64,000 nucleotides of DNA from Methylibium sp965279545 (GTDB lineage: Bacteria > Pseudomonadota > Gammaproteobacteria > Burkholderiales > Burkholderiaceae_C), in contig NZ_OZ257250.1 of the NCBI RefSeq assembly GCF_965279545.1, positions 1,178,001 to 1,242,000 on the forward strand, in the 5' to 3' direction. Of this stretch, positions 55,558 to 64,000 are shown one piece after another. Below the pieces are notes generated by a model. That model saw nothing but the letters and a program-made list of their open reading frames with translations. It ran no database searches and had not been told where the DNA came from. Both the position numbers and the translations under genes were made by a program. Every line of letters starts with the position of its first letter. The first letter of the stretch is position 1.

Positions 55558-56997
55558 ATGCCCAAGTTCGTCTTCCTCTGGACCGACGCCGTCATGCTGC
55601 TGCTGGTGCTCGGCGGCCTGCTGTACGCCTGGCGCGTGGCGCGCAACCCCGAGTCGCGCCGGACCTGGCGCAAGGCCTTGCGCGCAGCGCCGGCGCTGTG
55701 CTCCGCGCTGGTGTTGCTGGCCTTCGGCAGCGTGGCGCTGCTGGATTCGCTGCACTTTCGCCGCGCGCTGGGGCCGGCCGAAGGCCAGTCGCAGGCCTAC
55801 AGCCCGCGAGCCGAGTCGGTGCTCGATGCGCTGCTGGCACGCCAGTTCGAGATGCGCGAGGCCACCTACTCGCGACCGCTGGCCTGGCAGGGTTTCGCGA
55901 AGCAGAGCTTGCTGGTCGATGGCCGCACCGAGCGCGGCTACCCGCGCCTGCAGCACGCCGGCACCCACCTCGCGGACCCGGCGACGCAGTGGGCCGGCGA
56001 CGTGACGCGGCGCACTTTCGCCGGGCTGGCCGCGGGCGCATTGGCGGCACTGGCGATGGGCGCGGCCGCTGTCGGCTGGCGGGCCGGGGCAGGGCGACGC
56101 CCTTTCTCGCAGTCGCTGCGCGAGGTGCTGCGCAACGAGACCGACCTGCCGGTGCGCGCGGCGCTGCTCACGCTGGCGGTGATGGCCCTGCTGGCCGGGC
56201 CGGTGATCGCGCTGATGGGCCACTACCACGTGTTCGGCACCGACCGCACCGGCAACGACGTGCTGCTGCAAGCCCTGAAGAGCGTGCGCACCGCGTTCGT
56301 GATCGGCACGCTGGCGACCATCGCCACATTGCCGCTGGCGATCGTGTTCGGGGTCGTCGCCGGCTACTTCCGCGGCTGGGTCGACGACCTGATCCAGTAC
56401 CTCTACACCACGCTGTCCTCGGTGCCCAATGTGCTGCTGATCGCGGCCTGCGTGCTGATGGTGCAGGTGGCGATCGACAAGCACCCGGAGTGGTTCGAGA
56501 CCGGTGCCGAGCGCGCCGACATCCGCCTGCTGCTGCTGTGCCTGGTGCTCGGCCTGACCGGCTGGGCCTCGCTGTGCCGGCTGCTGCGCGCCGAGACGCT
56601 GAAGGTCCGCGAGCTCGAATACGTGCAGGCGGCCACCGCCTTCGGCATCGGGCCGCTGCGCATCATGGCGCGGCACATCCTGCCCAACGTGATGCACTTG
56701 GTGCTGATCACGACGGTGCTGGAGTTCTCGGCGCTGATCCTCTACGAGGCGGTGCTGAGCTATGTCGGCGTCGGTGTCGACCCGTCGATGAACAGCTATG
56801 GCGGCATGATCAACCTGGCGCGCAGCGAGATGAGCCGCGACCCGGTGGTGTGGTGGTCGTTCGCGGCGGCCTTCGGCTTCATGGTGACGCTGGTGCTGGC
56901 GGCCAACCTGTTCGCCGACGGCGTGCGCGACGCCTTCGACCCGCGTTCGCGCAGCTTGCGCGCCCGTGCGCTGCTGGCTGCCAAGGCAGTGTCATGA
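55558..56997 (+). CDS. ABC transporter permease (DppC/OppC/YejE type)
   Basis: A 479-residue permease. The C-terminal 280 residues are the usual DppC-type domain (FGTDRTGNDVLLQALK, EYVQAATAFG). About 150 extra residues at the N-terminus hold a TM segment pair and a periplasmic loop. Ten bases after the first permease. Confidence 0.9.
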   Translation: MPKFVFLWTDAVMLLLVLGGLLYAWRVARNPESRRTWRKALRAAPALCSALVLLAFGSVALLDSLHFRRALGPAEGQSQAYSPRAESVLDALLARQFEMREATYSRPLAWQGFAKQSLLVDGRTERGYPRLQHAGTHLADPATQWAGDVTRRTFAGLAAGALAALAMGAAAVGWRAGAGRRPFSQSLREVLRNETDLPVRAALLTLAVMALLAGPVIALMGHYHVFGTDRTGNDVLLQALKSVRTAFVIGTLATIATLPLAIVFGVVAGYFRGWVDDLIQYLYTTLSSVPNVLLIAACVLMVQVAIDKHPEWFETGAERADIRLLLLCLVLGLTGWASLCRLLRAETLKVRELEYVQAATAFGIGPLRIMARHILPNVMHLVLITTVLEFSALILYEAVLSYVGVGVDPSMNSYGGMINLARSEMSRDPVVWWSFAAAFGFMVTLVLAANLFADGVRDAFDPRSRSLRARALLAAKAVS

Positions 56998-58844
56998 GCG
57001 GTCCCGCGGACACCCTGGACATCGACGCCTTGCATGTCGCGCTCGATGCCGACGCCGGCCTGGTGCGCGCGATCGAAGGGCTGAGCCTGGCCCTCTCGCG
57101 CGGCGAGACCTTCGCGCTGGTCGGCGAGTCCGGCTGCGGCAAGAGCATGACCGCGCTGGCGCTGATGCGGCTGCTGCCCGAAAACGGCCGTGTCACGGCC
57201 GGTTCGGTGCGGCTGGGCGCGGAGGAACTGCTGGACCTGCCGGAGTCGCGCATGCGGGCGGTGCGCGGTGCGCGCATCGGCATGATCTTCCAGGAGCCGG
57301 CCACCAGCCTGAACCCGGTCATGCGGGTCGGCGCGCAGATCGTCGAGGCGATCGAGACGCACACGCCGCTGCGGGGCGCCGCGGCGCGCGCCAAGGCGCT
57401 CGAGTGGCTGAAGCGCGTCGGCATCCCCGAGCCCGAGCGGCGCATCGACGACTACCCGTTCCGCCTGAGCGGCGGGCAGAAGCAGCGCGTGATGATCGCC
57501 GTTGCGCTGGCCGCCGAGCCCGAGTTCCTGGTGGCCGACGAGCCGACCACCGCGCTCGACGTCACGATCCAGAAGCAGATCCTCGACCTGCTGCGCGAAC
57601 TGCAGCGCGAGCGCGGTCTGGGGCTGCTGCTGATCACGCACGACCTCGGCGTGGTGGCCGGCATGGCGCAGACGGTGGCGTTGATGTATGCCGGCCAGAT
57701 CGTCGAGATGGCGAGCGCCGCCGACTTCTTCACGCGGGCGCAGCACCCGTATGCGCGCTTGCTGCTGCGTGCCGTGCCGGACGCGACCAAACGCGGCGGC
57801 GAACTGGCCGCCATTCCCGGCAGCGTGCCGCCGCTGTGGCAGCGCTTCGAGGGCTGTCGCTTTGCCGAGCGCTGCGACCGGGTGTTCGACCGCTGCCGCG
57901 GCACCGAGCCGCCGCTGATCCGGACCGCGGCCGGCCACGAGGTGCGCTGCCTGCTCTATGCCGAGGGGGCCCGCGCCGCGCCGTCGGTCCCGCCCGCGGC
58001 GACGGCCGCCCCGATGGCACGGCCCCCTGCGTCCGGGCGGGCACCGCTGCTCGACGTGCAGCACCTCAGCGTGCGCTTTCCGGTGCGCGGCGGGCTGCTG
58101 CAGCGTGTCCGGTCGCAGGTCACCGCGGTCGACGACGTGTCGCTGCGGCTCGACACCGGGCGCACGCTGGCGCTGGTGGGTGAGTCGGGCTGCGGCAAGA
58201 CCACGATCGGCAAGGCCTTGCTGCAACTCTTGCGGGGCACAGCGGCCGTCGAGGGGCTTGCGCTGTGGCAGGGCGAGGACCTGTTCTCGCTGCACGGCGA
58301 GGCGCTGCAGCGCGCGCGCCGCGACATCCAGATCGTCTTCCAGGACCCGTTCGCATCGCTCAACCCGCGCATGCGCGTGTTCGAGGCGCTGGAGGAAGGC
58401 TTGATCGCCTTGCGGCCCGAACTCGACCGCGCCGCACGCCGGGTGCGGATCGAGACCCTGGTCGAGCGTGTCGGCCTGCGCCGCGATGCCCTCGAGCGCT
58501 GGCCGCACGAATTTTCCGGCGGCCAGCGCCAGCGCATCGCGATCGCGCGGGCGCTGGCCGTCGAGCCCAGGCTGCTGGTCTGCGACGAGCCGACCTCGGC
58601 GCTCGACGTGTCGGTGCAGGCGCAGATCCTCAACCTGCTGCGCGAATTGCAGCGCGAGCTCGGCGTGTCCTACCTGTTCATCACGCACAACATCGGCGTG
58701 GTGGAGTACATCGCCGACGAGGTCGCGGTGATGTACCGCGCCCGCATCGAGGAGTGCGGCCCGGTCGGCAGCGTGCTGGACGCACCGCGCAGTGCCTACA
58801 CGCGGCGGCTGCTCGAGGCGGTGCCGCGGCTGGTTGGTGTCTAG
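56994..58844 (+). CDS. ABC transporter, two fused ATPase domains (DppD-DppF type)
   Basis: A 616-residue protein with two ATP-binding cassettes: GESGCGKS at 44-51 with RLSGGQKQRV, and a second GESGCGKT near 395 with EFSGGQRQRI. A Cys cluster (CRFAERCDRVFDRC) of the OppD C-terminal region lies between them. It powers peptide-type import. The stop codon TAG lies inside the left terminal repeat of the 58841-59109 element, so the original C-terminus may have been longer. Confidence 0.92.
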   Translation: MSGPADTLDIDALHVALDADAGLVRAIEGLSLALSRGETFALVGESGCGKSMTALALMRLLPENGRVTAGSVRLGAEELLDLPESRMRAVRGARIGMIFQEPATSLNPVMRVGAQIVEAIETHTPLRGAAARAKALEWLKRVGIPEPERRIDDYPFRLSGGQKQRVMIAVALAAEPEFLVADEPTTALDVTIQKQILDLLRELQRERGLGLLLITHDLGVVAGMAQTVALMYAGQIVEMASAADFFTRAQHPYARLLLRAVPDATKRGGELAAIPGSVPPLWQRFEGCRFAERCDRVFDRCRGTEPPLIRTAAGHEVRCLLYAEGARAAPSVPPAATAAPMARPPASGRAPLLDVQHLSVRFPVRGGLLQRVRSQVTAVDDVSLRLDTGRTLALVGESGCGKTTIGKALLQLLRGTAAVEGLALWQGEDLFSLHGEALQRARRDIQIVFQDPFASLNPRMRVFEALEEGLIALRPELDRAARRVRIETLVERVGLRRDALERWPHEFSGGQRQRIAIARALAVEPRLLVCDEPTSALDVSVQAQILNLLRELQRELGVSYLFITHNIGVVEYIADEVAVMYRARIEECGPVGSVLDAPRSAYTRRLLEAVPRLVGV

Positions 58845-59109
58845 GGCCTGTTGACGCTACCGGAGGGCACACGTGACCCATGAAACAAAGGCCATCAAGG
58901 CGCAAAGCGCAGCCGGGGTCGGGCCCCGGCGAGCCTTTGCAACGCCGAGGGCGTTTGTTTCATGGGTCACCCTTCGGGCCCGGGTCGCACAGGCCGCAGG
59001 GCGGCGTTGCTCAGTCGTTGCGTGCAACAGCACGCGGCCTCCTTCGCGCCTACCCCTGCGGCCTGCGCAACCCGGGCGTGTGCCCTCCGGTAGCGTCAAC
59101 AGGCCCTAG
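58841..59109. mobile_element. MITE-like element, 269 bp, 33-bp perfect inverted repeats
   Basis: The ends 58841-58873 and 59077-59109 are exact reverse complements (outer part CTAGGGCCTGTTGACG). A second 17-bp inverted repeat (GTGACCCATGAAACAAA, 58873-58889 with 58954-58970) folds its left half. It encodes no transposase. CTAG at each end could be a four-base target duplication of the YTAR kind made by IS5-family elements, leaving 29-bp repeats; as CTAG is itself a palindrome this cannot be decided here. Confidence 0.8.
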
Positions 59110-59203
59110 CCTGCCCGATGGACGCGGCGCTCGAAGCCCGATGGACTCGGCGAGATGTTCCAATCGCCGCAGTTTTGCCTTTGACTTCCAGGAGAACCCT
59201 TCG
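58845..59203. other. intergenic stretch mostly filled by the MITE-like element
   Basis: After the element ends at 59109, 94 bases remain before the receptor gene, with CAGGAGA as its ribosome binding site. No gene or clear promoter was seen. Confidence 0.6.
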
Positions 59204-61717
59204 ATGACGCGGAGAACCCGGCCTTCAGCGAGCCTCGCGGCGCTCGTCGCAAGCGTGCTCCTGTCCCTGGGGGCCGGTGTGCAAGCCCAGGATGTGCAGA
59301 AGCTCGAACGCGTCGAGGTGACCGGCTCGGCCATCAAGCGCACCGAGGTCGAAGGGCCGGTGCCGGTGCAGGTCGTGACCCGCAAGGACATCGACCGCAC
59401 CGGTGCCTCGACGATCAATGAGCTGATGAAGTCGATCATGTCGCTCGACATCTTCGACGACGGCGAGCTGTCGACGGGCTCGCCGGTCGGCACCGGCACG
59501 GCAACCGTCTTCATGCGCGGGCTCGACGAGAGCAATGTGCTGGTGCTGTTGAACGGCCGCCGCCTGCCTGTGCGGGCCTTGTACGACTCGTCCGGGGCCG
59601 GCGCTGCGGTCGACGTCAACACCATTCCGCTCAGCGCGATCGAGCGCATCGAGATCCTGAAGGACGGCGGCTCGGCGATCTACGGCGCCGATGCCGTGGC
59701 CGGCGTCGTCAACTTCATCACCCGCAAGAGCTACACCGGCTTCGAGCTGCGTGCCGGCTACGGCATCTCCAGCCGCGGCGACGGCGAGGAACGCAAAGCC
59801 GGTCTCTCGGCCGGTTTCGGCACCCTGGAGGCCGACGGCTACAACGTGTTCGCCGGGGTGGACCTGTTCAAGCGCGACCCGATCCTGCGCAGCGACCGCG
59901 ACATGTCGAGCTCGGCGGACTTCCGCCGCTTCGGCGGGCCGGACGCGCGCAGCGTCGCCTCGCCCTACGGAAACTACGTCGATCCGAACAGTTTCCTGCT
60001 GCTCCCCAATGGCGGCCAGGTGCGCCCGTGCCCGAGCGAGCTGCTCGATGCCGACGGCATCTGCCGCTACGACTTCAACGCGAGCCTGCTGACGGCCTAC
60101 AACGGCGCCGACCGGCTGAGCGGCCTGCTGCTCGGCACGGTGCAGCTGGCGCCGGGTCTCCAGGGCTTCGCCGAGCTGCTGGCGTCGCACTCGCGAGACC
60201 AGTTCGTCGGCCACCCCACGCCCGCCTTCTTCGCCGATGCGAACGGCTTGCCCTATCTCGGCCGCTTCATGCAGGGCGGGCCGCGCATCGCCCGGCGCAC
60301 GTCCGACCTCCTGCACCTGAGCGCCGGACTCGAAGGAACGATCGGCGAAGTCGAGTGGAAGGTCGATGCCGGCCGGGGCCGCAGCAGGGTCGTCAACGAC
60401 GACCGCAACGCGTTCACCTACACCGGCATCGAACAGATCGATGCGACCTCGTTGAGCAACGATCCGGCATTGGTCGAGTCGCTGAGGGTGAGCCCGCGCC
60501 GGCAGGGCGAGTCGACCCTCACCTTCGCCAACGGCAGGCTGAACGGCGAACTGATGCAGATGCCGGCCGGGCCGCTGGCCTATGCGGTCGGCAGCTCGGT
60601 CTGGAAGGAGTCGCTCGTGGACACACCGGACCCGCTGTCGCAGGCCGACGAGATCGCCGGCGGCATCCAGCAGTCCGCGGTCGATGCCCGGCGCCGGGCC
60701 TATGCCTTCTTCACCGAACTCAACGTGCCGGTGACGCCGAAGCTCGAAGGGCAGGTGGCGCTGCGCTACGACCACTACCCGAACGCGAGCAAGACCAGCC
60801 CGAAGATCGCGGCGCGCTACCTGTTCTCGCCGGCCTTCAGCACGCGCGCGTCCTACAGCCAGAGCTTCCGCATGCCGAGCCTGAAGCAGCTCTACGGCAC
60901 GCGGGAGAGCGGCGCCAGCGACTTCACGAACGACACGCTGTGTGCCGCCTTCGGCCAGGCGGCCGGCTGCACGCTGTCGAACGGCCTGACGGTCAACGGG
61001 GCCAACCCCGACCTGAAACCGGAGAAGGGCAGGACCTACAACCTGGGTTTCGTGCTGTCGCCGGGCGGCGGCTTCAACGGGACGCTTGACATCTGGCAGA
61101 TCCGGATCACCGATCAGATCAGCATCCCGACGATCGACCAGGCCATCGCCGCCGGCAAGTTCGCGCAGGACAGCCAGGGGCGCGTCGTCGTCAACACCGA
61201 TCTGCAGAACTTCGCGCAGGCCCGCGTGCAAGGGCTGGATCTGCAGCTCGAGCAGCGCATCGGCACGGCCGCGGCCGGCAGCTTCACGCTGCGCAACGAC
61301 ACGACCTACTACCTGAAGCAGGAGCGCCAGGCGGCACCCGGCGAGCCGTGGCAGGATTTCAACGGCGTCTATCTCTACCCCAAGTGGCGCAATGTCTTCA
61401 GCGTGTCATGGGAGCGGGCGGCGTGGGCCCACACGCTGGCACTGCGGTCCACCAGCGGCTTCGACGACACCGATGAGCCCGATGCGCCCGCCGGCACGCG
61501 CAAGGTCGCCTCGCACCACGAAGTCGACGCCGTCTCCAGCTTCAGCGGCCTGAAGAACCTGCGCATCGACTTCGGCATCCGCAACCTGTTCGACCGCATG
61601 CCGCCGTTCAGCGTCACCAACGCGTCCGATGGCCGCTACACGCAACTCGGCTTCGCCGAGCTGTACACGAACCGGGGAAGGTTCTTCTTCCTCAATGCGA
61701 GCTACCAGTTCAAGTAG
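59204..61717 (+). CDS. TonB-dependent outer-membrane receptor
   Basis: An 837-residue receptor: signal peptide to about residue 28, plug domain (VEVTGSAIKRTEVEG, NGRRLPV, IYGADAVAGVVNFITR at about 45-190), then a 22-strand barrel ending LNASYQFK. The VEVTGS start is typical of receptors for carbohydrates or other non-siderophore ligands, but the ligand cannot be assigned. It is followed by exbB, two exbD and tonB, suggesting a dedicated energising system. Confidence 0.92.
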   Translation: MTRRTRPSASLAALVASVLLSLGAGVQAQDVQKLERVEVTGSAIKRTEVEGPVPVQVVTRKDIDRTGASTINELMKSIMSLDIFDDGELSTGSPVGTGTATVFMRGLDESNVLVLLNGRRLPVRALYDSSGAGAAVDVNTIPLSAIERIEILKDGGSAIYGADAVAGVVNFITRKSYTGFELRAGYGISSRGDGEERKAGLSAGFGTLEADGYNVFAGVDLFKRDPILRSDRDMSSSADFRRFGGPDARSVASPYGNYVDPNSFLLLPNGGQVRPCPSELLDADGICRYDFNASLLTAYNGADRLSGLLLGTVQLAPGLQGFAELLASHSRDQFVGHPTPAFFADANGLPYLGRFMQGGPRIARRTSDLLHLSAGLEGTIGEVEWKVDAGRGRSRVVNDDRNAFTYTGIEQIDATSLSNDPALVESLRVSPRRQGESTLTFANGRLNGELMQMPAGPLAYAVGSSVWKESLVDTPDPLSQADEIAGGIQQSAVDARRRAYAFFTELNVPVTPKLEGQVALRYDHYPNASKTSPKIAARYLFSPAFSTRASYSQSFRMPSLKQLYGTRESGASDFTNDTLCAAFGQAAGCTLSNGLTVNGANPDLKPEKGRTYNLGFVLSPGGGFNGTLDIWQIRITDQISIPTIDQAIAAGKFAQDSQGRVVVNTDLQNFAQARVQGLDLQLEQRIGTAAAGSFTLRNDTTYYLKQERQAAPGEPWQDFNGVYLYPKWRNVFSVSWERAAWAHTLALRSTSGFDDTDEPDAPAGTRKVASHHEVDAVSSFSGLKNLRIDFGIRNLFDRMPPFSVTNASDGRYTQLGFAELYTNRGRFFFLNASYQFK

Positions 61718-61961
61718 GACCGCGCCACCGACCGGTGGTCTCGCAAGGCACGGAAAGTCGCTCGGTCTGCGGGCCGGGCGGCCGCTCGACGGGCCGCATA
61801 ATCACGGCCACCCCAGCGATGCCGCGCCCACCGGCCTACCGGCCCATAGGCACCGCCCAGGCCAGGCGACCCGACTGAACGGGCTCCGGCGCCGTTGCTG
61901 TCCGGATCGAGATCCGATCCGCGGTTTTTCCAACCCTTCGCTTGCCCCCGTCGGAGTTCTC

Positions 61962-62813
61962 ATGGTCCGCAGCTTCGCCCTTCGTTCCGCCACTGCCTTG
62001 CTGGCGGCTTTCGCCTTCATCGTCCTGGTCGGCGGCACGGCCCTGGCCCCTTCGGTGGCCCAGGCGCAGGCCGCAGCGAGCGGTGCGGCCCCATCGGCGG
62101 GTGTGCTGCCCCCGGTTGCCGCGCCGCCAGCGTCGACGCAGGTGGTCGACAACCCCTACGGCCTGGAGTCGCTCTGGAAAACCAGCGACGGCATCGCGAA
62201 GACGGTGCTGCTGATCCTGCTGATCATGTCGATGGGCAGCTGGTACATCATCGTCGTCAAGCTGGTCGAGCAGGCGAAGATCAACCGCCAGGCCAAGCTC
62301 GCCGCCAAGACCTTCTGGAGCGCCGGCAGCGTGCGCCAGGGGGCCGACACGCTCGAGGCGGCCAGCCCGTTCCGCTTCATTGCCGAGGCCGGCCTCGAGG
62401 CGACCAAGAAGCACAGCGGCCTGTTCGAACACGTGGACCTGAACAGCTGGGTCACGATGTCGATTCAGCGTGCGATGGACCGCGTGCAGAGCCGCCTGCA
62501 GGACGGGCTGGCTTTTCTCGCCACGGTCGGCTCCACCGCGCCCTTCGTCGGCCTGTTCGGTACCGTCTGGGGCATCTACCACGCGCTCACCGCGATCGGC
62601 GTCGCGGGCCAGGCGTCGATCGACAAGGTGGCCGGTCCGGTCGGTGAGGCCCTGATCATGACCGCCATCGGTCTGGCGGTCGCGGTGCCGGCGGTGCTGG
62701 GCTACAACTGGCTGGTGCGTCGCAACAAGGGCTCGATGGAGGAGGTGCGGGCCTTCGGCAACGACCTGCATTCGGTGCTGCTGGCCACGAGCCAGACCCC
62801 CGCCAGGGCCTGA
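61962..62813 (+). CDS. exbB: ExbB-type proton channel protein
   Basis: A 283-residue MotA/TolQ/ExbB protein with an N-terminal signal-like segment and an Ala/Pro-rich linker, then TM1 (VLLILLIMSMGSWYIIVV) and two further TM segments in the conserved block TVGSTAPFVGLFGTVWGIYH. The start at 61962 has CGGAG upstream. With ExbD it harvests proton motive force for TonB. Confidence 0.92.
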   Translation: MVRSFALRSATALLAAFAFIVLVGGTALAPSVAQAQAAASGAAPSAGVLPPVAAPPASTQVVDNPYGLESLWKTSDGIAKTVLLILLIMSMGSWYIIVVKLVEQAKINRQAKLAAKTFWSAGSVRQGADTLEAASPFRFIAEAGLEATKKHSGLFEHVDLNSWVTMSIQRAMDRVQSRLQDGLAFLATVGSTAPFVGLFGTVWGIYHALTAIGVAGQASIDKVAGPVGEALIMTAIGLAVAVPAVLGYNWLVRRNKGSMEEVRAFGNDLHSVLLATSQTPARA

Positions 62814-62816
62814 GCG

Positions 62817-63248
62817 ATGGCAATGAGCGTCGGTCCCTCGGGCGGGGATGAAGACGAGGTCGTGTCGACGATCAACACCACGCCGCTGGTCGACGTGATG
62901 CTGGTGCTGCTGATCATCTTCCTGATCACGATCCCGGTCGTCACGACGTCGATCCCGGTCACGCTGCCCAAGGAGACGATCGAGGTTCGCGAAAGCAAGC
63001 CCGAGAGCGTCATCATCTCCGTCGACGCCGGTGGCGGCATCTACTGGTACGACAGCAAGCTGCCGAACACCAACGTGCTGGTCGACAGGCTCAAGAAGGT
63101 GGCGGTGATGAAGCCGCAGCCCGAGGTGCACCTGCGCGGCGACCTCGCGGCGCGCTACGACTCGGTCGGCAAGGTGGTCTATGCCTGCCAGCGTGCCGGC
63201 ATCACCAAGCTGTCGTTCATCACCGAGCCGCCGCCGCGCGGGGGCTGA
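62817..63248 (+). CDS. exbD: ExbD-type protein, first copy
   Basis: A 143-residue protein with one TM containing the essential Asp (NTTPLVDVMLVLLIIFLIT) and a periplasmic domain. Three bases after exbB. Confidence 0.92.
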   Translation: MAMSVGPSGGDEDEVVSTINTTPLVDVMLVLLIIFLITIPVVTTSIPVTLPKETIEVRESKPESVIISVDAGGGIYWYDSKLPNTNVLVDRLKKVAVMKPQPEVHLRGDLAARYDSVGKVVYACQRAGITKLSFITEPPPRGG

Positions 63249-63259
63249 AGGAGCAGGCC

Positions 63260-63697
63260 ATGGCCATGAGCCCGATGAGCAGCCAGGCCGGCGACGAGCC
63301 AGAGCTGATGCTGGAGATCAACACCACGCCCTTGATCGACGTGATGCTGGTGCTGCTGATCATGCTGATCATCACCATCCCGATCCAGCTGCATGCGATC
63401 AAGATCGACATGCCGGTCGGCCCGCCGCCGCAGCAGCTGACGCCGCCGCAGGTGGTGAAGATCGACATCGATGCGCACGATGCGATCTTCTTCAACGCCA
63501 TCCCGGTCGGCGGCCTGCCGGAGGTCGAGCGCCGGCTGCGCGAGATGGCCGCGTTGCCGCTGGACGCGCAGCCCGAGCTGCACCTGCGGCCCGACAAGCA
63601 AGCACAGTACCGCACCGTGGCCGGCGTGATGGCCGCGGTGCAGCGGCTCGGGCTCACCAAATTCGGCATCGTCGGCAGTGAACAGTTCATCGAGTAG
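63260..63697 (+). CDS. exbD: ExbD-type protein, second copy
   Basis: A 145-residue paralogue of the previous gene with the same NTTPLIDVMLVLLI TM and Asp, but a different periplasmic part (PPPQQLTPPQVVKIDID). Eleven bases after the first exbD. Tandem exbD genes are known in Xanthomonas, where the second is needed for only some TonB-dependent functions. Confidence 0.92.
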   Translation: MAMSPMSSQAGDEPELMLEINTTPLIDVMLVLLIMLIITIPIQLHAIKIDMPVGPPPQQLTPPQVVKIDIDAHDAIFFNAIPVGGLPEVERRLREMAALPLDAQPELHLRPDKQAQYRTVAGVMAAVQRLGLTKFGIVGSEQFIE

Positions 63698-63754
63698 CGC
63701 GGGACCCTGCGGCCACCGTGCGCCGCGGTGCCGGCCCGCGCGGAGTCCAGGGTC

Positions 63755-64000
63755 ATGGATCTGAGCTACGAGCGGCAGCCGCCGTCCAGGCGCCTCATCG
63801 GCTTCGTCGTCGTGGTGGTGCTGCACGTCTTCATCTTCTACGCGCTGGTGTCAGGCCTGGCCCGCAGCGTCGTCGAGGTCGTCCGCAAGCCGCTCGAAGC
63901 GAAGATCATCGCCGAGCTGCCACCGCCGCCTCCGCCCCCGCCGCCGAAGGAAATCCAGAAGCCGGCCCCGCCGCCGAAGGTGAAGGCGCCGCCTCCCCCG
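63755..64000 (+). CDS. tonB: TonB energy transducer, 3' end outside window
   Basis: Eighty-two residues are visible: a short cytoplasmic N-terminus, one TM (IGFVVVVVLHVFIFYALV, keeping the His of the TonB anchor) and the start of a Pro/Lys-rich spacer. The C-terminal receptor-binding domain is beyond the window. Confidence 0.88.
   Translation, partial: MDLSYERQPPSRRLIGFVVVVVLHVFIFYALVSGLARSVVEVVRKPLEAKIIAELPPPPPPPPPKEIQKPAPPPKVKAPPPP

Overview
The window is high-GC chromosomal DNA from a Gram-negative betaproteobacterium, most likely Burkholderiales near the Rubrivivax/Leptothrix/Methylibium group. This is inferred from the gene families (PhaR, fused ThiDE, RatA/RnfH beside smpB, cyo genes with SURF1 and RegBA, Burkholderiales-type porin) and from overall codon use. 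No rRNA operon, intact tRNA, CRISPR array or complete insertion sequence was seen.

Region 1 (1-16.2 kb) looks like an alcohol-to-acetoin catabolic locus. Two divergent modules encode PQQ-dependent alcohol dehydrogenases, each with its own c-type cytochrome. The minus-strand module also has a porin and a periplasmic binding protein. Both dehydrogenases carry the Asp-X-Asp motif of lanthanide-type enzymes. Next comes a minus-strand operon acoX-acoA-acoB-acoC followed by a lipoate ligase-like gene, lipA and thiL. It therefore encodes acetoin dehydrogenase E1/E2 together with enzymes for its two cofactors, lipoate and thiamine diphosphate. Upstream are a thiol peroxidase-like gene with altered active-site residues and a small DUF1097 membrane protein. 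Strong -24/-12 (sigma54) promoter matches precede the porin, the second dehydrogenase, acoX and the DUF1097 gene. Three of these, and the regulator gene at 22.7 kb, have an upstream palindrome GCGACA-N2-YGTCGC. I infer one AcoR/sigma54 regulon spanning outer membrane, periplasm, inner membrane and cytoplasm. Oxidation of 2,3-butanediol or a similar alcohol to acetoin is a reasonable but unproven substrate guess.

Region 2 (16.2-22.1 kb) is the thiamine operon thiC-thiO-thiS-thiG-thiDE with a TPP riboswitch in the thiC leader. Region 3 (22.7-34.4 kb) holds the AcoR-type activator and housekeeping genes: phaR, rimO, metC-like, smpB, ratA, rnfH-like, a DUF4124 gene, guaB, an MFS transporter and guaA.

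Region 4 (34.4-40.04 kb) is a genomic island at the 3' end of guaA. A 14-bp copy of the guaA end, with the same last five encoded residues, lies at its far edge. Nested inside are two direct copies of the 3' half of a tRNA-Asn gene, inverted repeats, an IS66 remnant and a four-gene operon (NodU/CmcH carbamoyltransferase, two unrecognised proteins, SGNH hydrolase). No integrase was found.

Region 5 (40-52.3 kb) has thpR, a RegBA-type redox two-component system, SURF1, cytochrome bo oxidase cyoABCD, an MFS symporter, an aldo/keto reductase, tadA and an LD-carboxypeptidase. Region 6 (52.3-64 kb) has a peptide-type ABC transporter whose substrate-binding protein has a C-terminal membrane segment and whose ATPases are fused. 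A 269-bp MITE-like element supplies the stop codon of the ATPase gene. A TonB-dependent receptor with ExbB, two ExbD and a truncated TonB runs off the end.
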